Position numbers and translations under genes: made by a program | The notes under the pieces: model-generated | Database searches by the model: none | Seen by the model: the letters and a program-made list of their open reading frames with translations, nothing else | What the model was told of the DNA's origin: nothing | NCBI GenBank assembly: GCA_964522635.1 | Contig: CAZFWT010000001.1 | Span: 1-62,585, forward strand | Length of the DNA stretch: 62,585 bases | DNA from: JACGMN01 sp964522635 | GTDB lineage: Archaea > Halobacteriota > Syntropharchaeia > Alkanophagales > Methanospirareceae | Direction of reading: 5' to 3' | Shown: positions 58,831 through 62,585 of the stretch, piece by piece | How positions within the stretch are numbered: position 1 is the stretch's first letter | How the letters are laid out: every line of letters begins with the position of its first letter

Positions 58831-59577
58831 TTACTGATGCGATCCGAGGAGCATGAGGAGCTGCTCCCGTAACGCATTCACCTGCCCGCTCGTTCGCTTT
58901 CGCGGGCGCTCGATATCAACAGAGAGAACCTCGAGGATGCGGCCCGGCCGTAAGGACATCACGACCACGCGATCCGCGAGATAGACTGCTTCGTCAACGC
59001 TGTGGGTCACGAACAGTATCGTCTTCCTCGTCCGTTTCCAGATCTCGAGCAGCTCTTCCTGGAGCACGTTCCGGGTCTGTGCGTCCACGGAGCCAAAGGG
59101 CTCGTCCATCAGTAAGATCGCGGGCTCGGTCGCTAATGCGCGCGCGATCGCGACACGCTGCTTCATGCCGCCGGAGAGCTGAAAGGGGAAGCTGTGCTCG
59201 AAGCCCTTGAGCCCTACGAGCTCGATGTAGCGCTCTGCAGTCCTCTTTATGTCGCGTTTGCCCTGTATCCTCAGCCCGAATTCCACATTCTTCAATACCG
59301 TGCGCCAGGGAAAGAGCGAAAACTCCTGAAACACCATTCCTCTATCAGGAGAAGGGCCCTGCACCGGAGTTCCATCCAGAATGATCTCGCCGCTCGTCGG
59401 ATAGTCCAGACCCGCGATCATGCGCAGCAAGGTGGTTTTCCCGCAGCCCGAGGGCCCGACGATGCAGAGGAATTCGCTCGGCTTCACTTCTAGATTGATG
59501 TTCTCCAGTGCCTCGCGCGATCCGTTCTCCGCGTCAAACGTCCGCGTTACGTTGCGCAGTATGAGCTGATGATCCAT
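58831..59577 (-). CDS. ABC transporter ATP-binding protein (sulfonate/NitT/TauT type)
   Basis: 248 aa. Walker A GPSGCGKTT, Q-loop FQEFSLFPW, signature LSGGMKQRVAIARAL, Walker B ILLMDEPFGSVD, H-loop VTHSVDEA. Last gene of the transporter operon; start 10 bases after the permease stop. Confidence 0.93.
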   Translation of the reverse strand: MDHQLILRNVTRTFDAENGSREALENINLEVKPSEFLCIVGPSGCGKTTLLRMIAGLDYPTSGEIILDGTPVQGPSPDRGMVFQEFSLFPWRTVLKNVEFGLRIQGKRDIKRTAERYIELVGLKGFEHSFPFQLSGGMKQRVAIARALATEPAILLMDEPFGSVDAQTRNVLQEELLEIWKRTRKTILFVTHSVDEAVYLADRVVVMSLRPGRILEVLSVDIERPRKRTSGQVNALREQLLMLLGSHQ

Positions 59578-59587
59578 CTTACATCAC

Positions 59588-60367
59588 TTACTTCACAATC
59601 CCCTTCTTCCATCTGAAGAGTCGATCCTCCACGAAATACCTGAACATGCGGTCTAAAACCAGGGCCAGGAGCCCCAGCACGAGCATGTATGCGATCACAT
59701 AATCCATCTGGTGGAGGAAATAAAACTTCTGGAACAGCCGGTACCCCAGCCCGCTATTCCCCACACCGAACATCTCTGCCGCGACCACGCACATCCAGCC
59801 CACACCCATACCCACACGGGTGCCGGTGGCGATCGCGGGAAGCGCGTAGGGCAAGGCGACATGGCGTATCAGCTTCCTGTCCCCGATACAGCCCAGGACC
59901 ATGCCAGTCTCCACGAGGACGCGGGGCACGTCCCGGAAGCCCGTGTAGCTGTCAATGAGTATAGGGAAGAAGGCGCCGATGAAGATGATAAAACCCGCCG
60001 CATAATCGTTCAGCCCAATCCACACAATGGCCAGCGGTATCCATGCGAGCGGGGGGATGGGCCGCAAAATCTCGATAATAGGGTCAACGGCCTTGAATAC
60101 CGGCCGAAACCAGCCCATAACGACCGCCAGTGGCAGCGCCACTGCAAACGCCAGCGTCAGCCCGATACCAAAATGGTAGAGGCTGGTGAGCAAATCTGGG
60201 ATTAAGAGATTCCGGAGTTTATAAATGGAAATAATAACGACAGAGAAGCGCGGTAAGAAAAACGGATTCTTGATAAGGTACCCTGCGGTTACCTCCCAGA
60301 GGAGGAGAACCAGGATGAGTGGTAGCAGCGAGAGTCCGTTCTCGCGTATCACTGCCGTTGGCTTCAT
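59588..60367 (-). CDS. ABC transporter permease (sulfonate/NitT/TauT type)
   Basis: 259 aa with six membrane segments. Coupling loop ETGMVLGCIGDRKLIRHVALP, and GVGWMCVVAAEMFGVGNSGLGY typical of SsuC/TauC. Lies 7 bases after the binding-protein gene. Confidence 0.92.
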   Translation of the reverse strand: MKPTAVIRENGLSLLPLILVLLLWEVTAGYLIKNPFFLPRFSVVIISIYKLRNLLIPDLLTSLYHFGIGLTLAFAVALPLAVVMGWFRPVFKAVDPIIEILRPIPPLAWIPLAIVWIGLNDYAAGFIIFIGAFFPILIDSYTGFRDVPRVLVETGMVLGCIGDRKLIRHVALPYALPAIATGTRVGMGVGWMCVVAAEMFGVGNSGLGYRLFQKFYFLHQMDYVIAYMLVLGLLALVLDRMFRYFVEDRLFRWKKGIVK

Positions 60368-60374
60368 GCTCCTT

Positions 60375-61394
60375 CTAACGGGTTAGTTCGTCGTACAAGC
60401 TGGTATCGAAGATCTCTGTCTCTCCGAGCACCGCGATTCCCTGGCCCTCGTAGCGCTCCCTGTCCATGTCATAGATGACGCTCGCATATGCGAGTGCTGA
60501 CTCCACCTCGAGGTGCGGGTCGTCAGTCCAGTGCATGTCACTGACGTTCAACGAGCGTTTGATCGTCGCCACGTCCGCTCCCTGCAACTTCGCGTAAATC
60601 TCCGCAGCCTCGTCGGGATGCGCGAGCTCGTAGTCCGTCGCCCGTATATGCGTCTTAATGATCTGCGAGACGATATCGGGATGCTCGCGTATCATATCCC
60701 CGCTCGCGACCAGACAGCAGCAGGCGTGATCTGGCCACATCGTGCCGGACCACTCGACGATTACGCCGTTACCTTCGGTCTCGATGATCGTCGGCGTCGG
60801 ACTCGGCAGGAATACTGCATCGACCGTTTTGGCCCCGATCGCCGTGGCCGCGTCGCTCGGCCCCATTGCCTTCAGATCCACTTCCGTCTCGGGATCTATC
60901 CCGTTATCCATGAGCCATTTCGAGAGCACGGTATACTGAATCGAGCCGGGCGGGAAGGTCCCAATTGCCAGTCCCCGCAGCGATTCGGGGCCCGTGTAAC
61001 TGTCCGCGAGCTCCGGACGGAGTACCAGTGCGGAGCCCTGGGTTTGAACGCCGGCGATGATCTTCGCATCCAGGCCTTCGTACATCGCCGCGATCGGCGG
61101 TGCGGCCCCCACATAGGCAGCCTCGAGCTCGCCAGAGAGCATAGCGTGCATCTCCGGAGGTCCCGATGGGAACTCCTTCATGACAACCTCGGTGACACCA
61201 AACTGAGCCAGGTCCTCTTCCCACCAGCCCTGCTCAGCCGCAACCATCGCGGCGAGCTGATGCGTGCTCGGCTGATAGCCGATAGTGATGGTCGTGATCT
61301 CTCCAGACGTCTGGTCCTCCAGACATCCGAGCGCCATCACCGCCATTACAACCGCTCCCATAGCCAATAAGCCTATAACAATTCTTCGTTCCAC
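60375..61394 (-). CDS. ABC substrate-binding lipoprotein (SsuA/TauA-like)
   Basis: 339 aa. Lipobox MALGC gives lipid-anchored C24. ITIGYQPSTHQLAAMVAAEQ, EFPSGPPEMHAMLSGELEAA and IGTFPPGSIQYTVLSKWL follow the SsuA/NMT1 pattern. A rare CCC triplet (HACCCLVASG) sits in the second lobe. Its operon is next to ComDE, so a sulfonate ligand is plausible (inference). Confidence 0.88.
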   Translation of the reverse strand: MERRIVIGLLAMGAVVMAVMALGCLEDQTSGEITTITIGYQPSTHQLAAMVAAEQGWWEEDLAQFGVTEVVMKEFPSGPPEMHAMLSGELEAAYVGAAPPIAAMYEGLDAKIIAGVQTQGSALVLRPELADSYTGPESLRGLAIGTFPPGSIQYTVLSKWLMDNGIDPETEVDLKAMGPSDAATAIGAKTVDAVFLPSPTPTIIETEGNGVIVEWSGTMWPDHACCCLVASGDMIREHPDIVSQIIKTHIRATDYELAHPDEAAEIYAKLQGADVATIKRSLNVSDMHWTDDPHLEVESALAYASVIYDMDRERYEGQGIAVLGETEIFDTSLYDELTR

Positions 61395-61557
61395 ATTACT
61401 TCACTCCTAACCTTTTTTATTTATGTCTCGATACGTTCTTGTTATTGCTTGATATCTGGAAGATAGGGTAATAAAAGGATTACTATTCTGGGTATGAATT
61501 TACCCGATTGTATAATTCAGCTGGCAAGGATTTATATATTAAACGGTGGAAATTACC

Positions 61558-62585
61558 CTAAACGGCACGACTGAGCGCCACTCTGAAGCGCCGCTTCAGC
61601 GCCGCGGCCCGTACGGGGATGTTCCCGACGTCGGCATTGCCTGGTTTAACCGTAACGTGGAGAAATCGCGGACCTCGCATTTCGTATAACCGTTCCAAAA
61701 TGGTTCGCAATTCAGCTTCTGTAGTAGCCCTCAGGACGGTCTCGATGCCCGCACTGAATGCCATCAGTTCCACATCCATGTACGGTGCCGGTTGGTCGCC
61801 GGTGCTGCCCCAGGTGCCATTATCCAAACAAACAACGCTCAGATTCTCCGGCCGCATCTCGGCGACGAGCGGTAAAATGTTGCTCATCTGTAGACTGCCA
61901 TCGCCATCCAGCACCAGCGTCTCTCGTCGTGTCTTCAACGAGACACCCAGCCCGATCGGAGTGACTTGGCCCAAACTGCCGAGCATGTAAAAATTCAACT
62001 CGCGATCTTTAGCGGCATACAGCTCCTTGCTCGGCACGCCTATGTTGGCGATTACAGCTTCTTCGCGCAGATACTCGGCGATTATCCGTATCGCATCGTA
62101 TCTGCTCAGCTCGGGCTTTCTACGGTCGCAGGTGTAATTAAGGACACGCATCGTCTCGTACTGCGGAACTGTAATCGCTGGTATCCATTCATCACGGTCC
62201 CAGGCCCGCGGCGAGATGAGCGCGATATGCGGGCGTTCATTGTCGAAAGCGTCTTGAATGATGTCCTCTACTGATCCTAGCTGTGATACATCCTCTATGA
62301 TCGTGTGTTTCAGATCCAGCGCATCCAATAATTTCGGCAGCGCCTTCCCCAGTGGAACCTGCGCCTCGATGCGCTCATCGTACACACCACGCCAGCTCGC
62401 CAGTATCGGCAACGGCAGCCTGTACGTGACGGTAAGCGACATGAGGGCATTGAGTAACGTACCCAGACCGGTGCTCTGGATGATCATGAGCGGCTTGCCA
62501 CCCGCGAGATAAGCGCCTGCAGAGATCCCAACGCCGTTCTCCTCCCGGTTCAAACCGAGATGACAGAGTGCTTGATCGTGCGCTG
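61558..62585 (-). CDS. comDE: Sulfopyruvate decarboxylase, alpha and beta fused (ComDE), 5' end off the window
   Basis: TPP enzyme turning sulfopyruvate into sulfoacetaldehyde in coenzyme M synthesis. The visible 342 residues hold an alpha-like part (REENGVGISAGAYLAGGKPL, IIQSTGLGTLLNALMSLTVT) and a beta-like part (NIGVPSKELYAAKDRELNFY, MLGSLGQVTPIGLG) with the TPP motif LDGDGSLQMSNILPLVAEM. The frame stays open to the window edge, so the start is missing. In Methanocaldococcus the two parts are separate ComD and ComE. Confidence 0.9.
   Translation of the reverse strand, partial: AHDQALCHLGLNREENGVGISAGAYLAGGKPLMIIQSTGLGTLLNALMSLTVTYRLPLPILASWRGVYDERIEAQVPLGKALPKLLDALDLKHTIIEDVSQLGSVEDIIQDAFDNERPHIALISPRAWDRDEWIPAITVPQYETMRVLNYTCDRRKPELSRYDAIRIIAEYLREEAVIANIGVPSKELYAAKDRELNFYMLGSLGQVTPIGLGVSLKTRRETLVLDGDGSLQMSNILPLVAEMRPENLSVVCLDNGTWGSTGDQPAPYMDVELMAFSAGIETVLRATTEAELRTILERLYEMRGPRFLHVTVKPGNADVGNIPVRAAALKRRFRVALSRAV

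Noticed and set aside
60513..61370. 285-codon frame antisense to the SsuA-like lipoprotein
   Set aside because: Arg/His-rich composition and full overlap with a gene that has a lipobox and clear family pattern.
1..62585. CRISPR array or transposon
   Set aside because: No regularly spaced repeats and no transposase, integrase or terminal inverted repeats were seen. The only long direct repeats are the 55-base gap ends and the pth2 fragment.

Overview
The window is a chromosomal segment of an archaeon. I base this on MptA, Alba, Sec61 beta and gamma, Spt5, A-type ATP synthase A and B, an XPB-Bax1 pair, type 2 peptidyl-tRNA hydrolase, a tRNA-Met without encoded CCA, a PGF-CTERM protein and many TATA boxes about 26 nt upstream of start codons. 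Coenzyme M biosynthesis (a fused ComDE), futalosine-pathway menaquinone genes (MqnE, A, C, D), a [NiFe] hydrogenase and an F390-synthetase-like enzyme point to a relative of methanogens that carries menaquinone. The ANME-1/Methanophagales, Syntrophoarchaeia or Archaeoglobi neighbourhood fits best; this placement is inference. Three runs of exactly 100 N show that it is a scaffold, probably from a metagenome. One of those gaps is false: the same 55 bases lie on both sides of it.

Layout. 1-4.7 kb: cytoplasmic-looking [NiFe] hydrogenase small and large subunits, convergent maturation protease, mptA and tRNA-Met. 5-12 kb: DUF2769 protein, Trm1, a Panacea antitoxin with a frameshifted RelE-like toxin, two solitary HicB proteins, and the DNA-repair pair Bax1/XPB. 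12-23 kb: F390-synthetase-like ligase (broken by a gap), MetRS beta subunit, then a divergent duplicated sensory module (Cache lipoprotein plus MASE1-like membrane protein; membrane protein plus a lipoprotein with two SBP domains and a Cache domain), a CoA-transferase, and a STAS protein fused to an APH-like kinase. 23-24.5 kb: a scar region with an Ig-like fragment joined to a partial second copy of pth2, plus a UPF0058 gene. 24.5-36.6 kb: a housekeeping block (pth2, valS, Sec61 beta, moaC, tatD, a coiled-coil protein, glyA, pyrB, alba, larC, tRNA-Leu, ftsZ, secE, spt5, hisI).

36.6-47 kb holds the most interesting part: two SPASM radical SAM genes, a thioredoxin-fold oxidoreductase beside the remnant of a thioredoxin reductase, the overlapping mqnE-mqnA-mqnC-mqnD operon, a NitT/TauT-type ABC transporter and a divergent winged-helix regulator. 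Three promoters here (mqn operon, ABC operon, one radical SAM gene) share an inverted repeat, CATATTC-N6-GRATATG, placed 16-17 bp upstream of the TATA box. I found it nowhere else in the window. This predicts a menaquinone/transport regulon run by the neighbouring regulator.

47-62.6 kb: HD-domain protein, family 4 uracil-DNA glycosylase, HicB with a nonsense-mutated HicA, an isolated atpA-atpB pair, DUF4870 protein, PGF-CTERM surface protein, MetRS, ACT-domain protein plus homoserine dehydrogenase, a conserved protein of unknown function, Hsp20, a second NitT/TauT-type ABC transporter and, cut by the right edge, fused sulfopyruvate decarboxylase ComDE.
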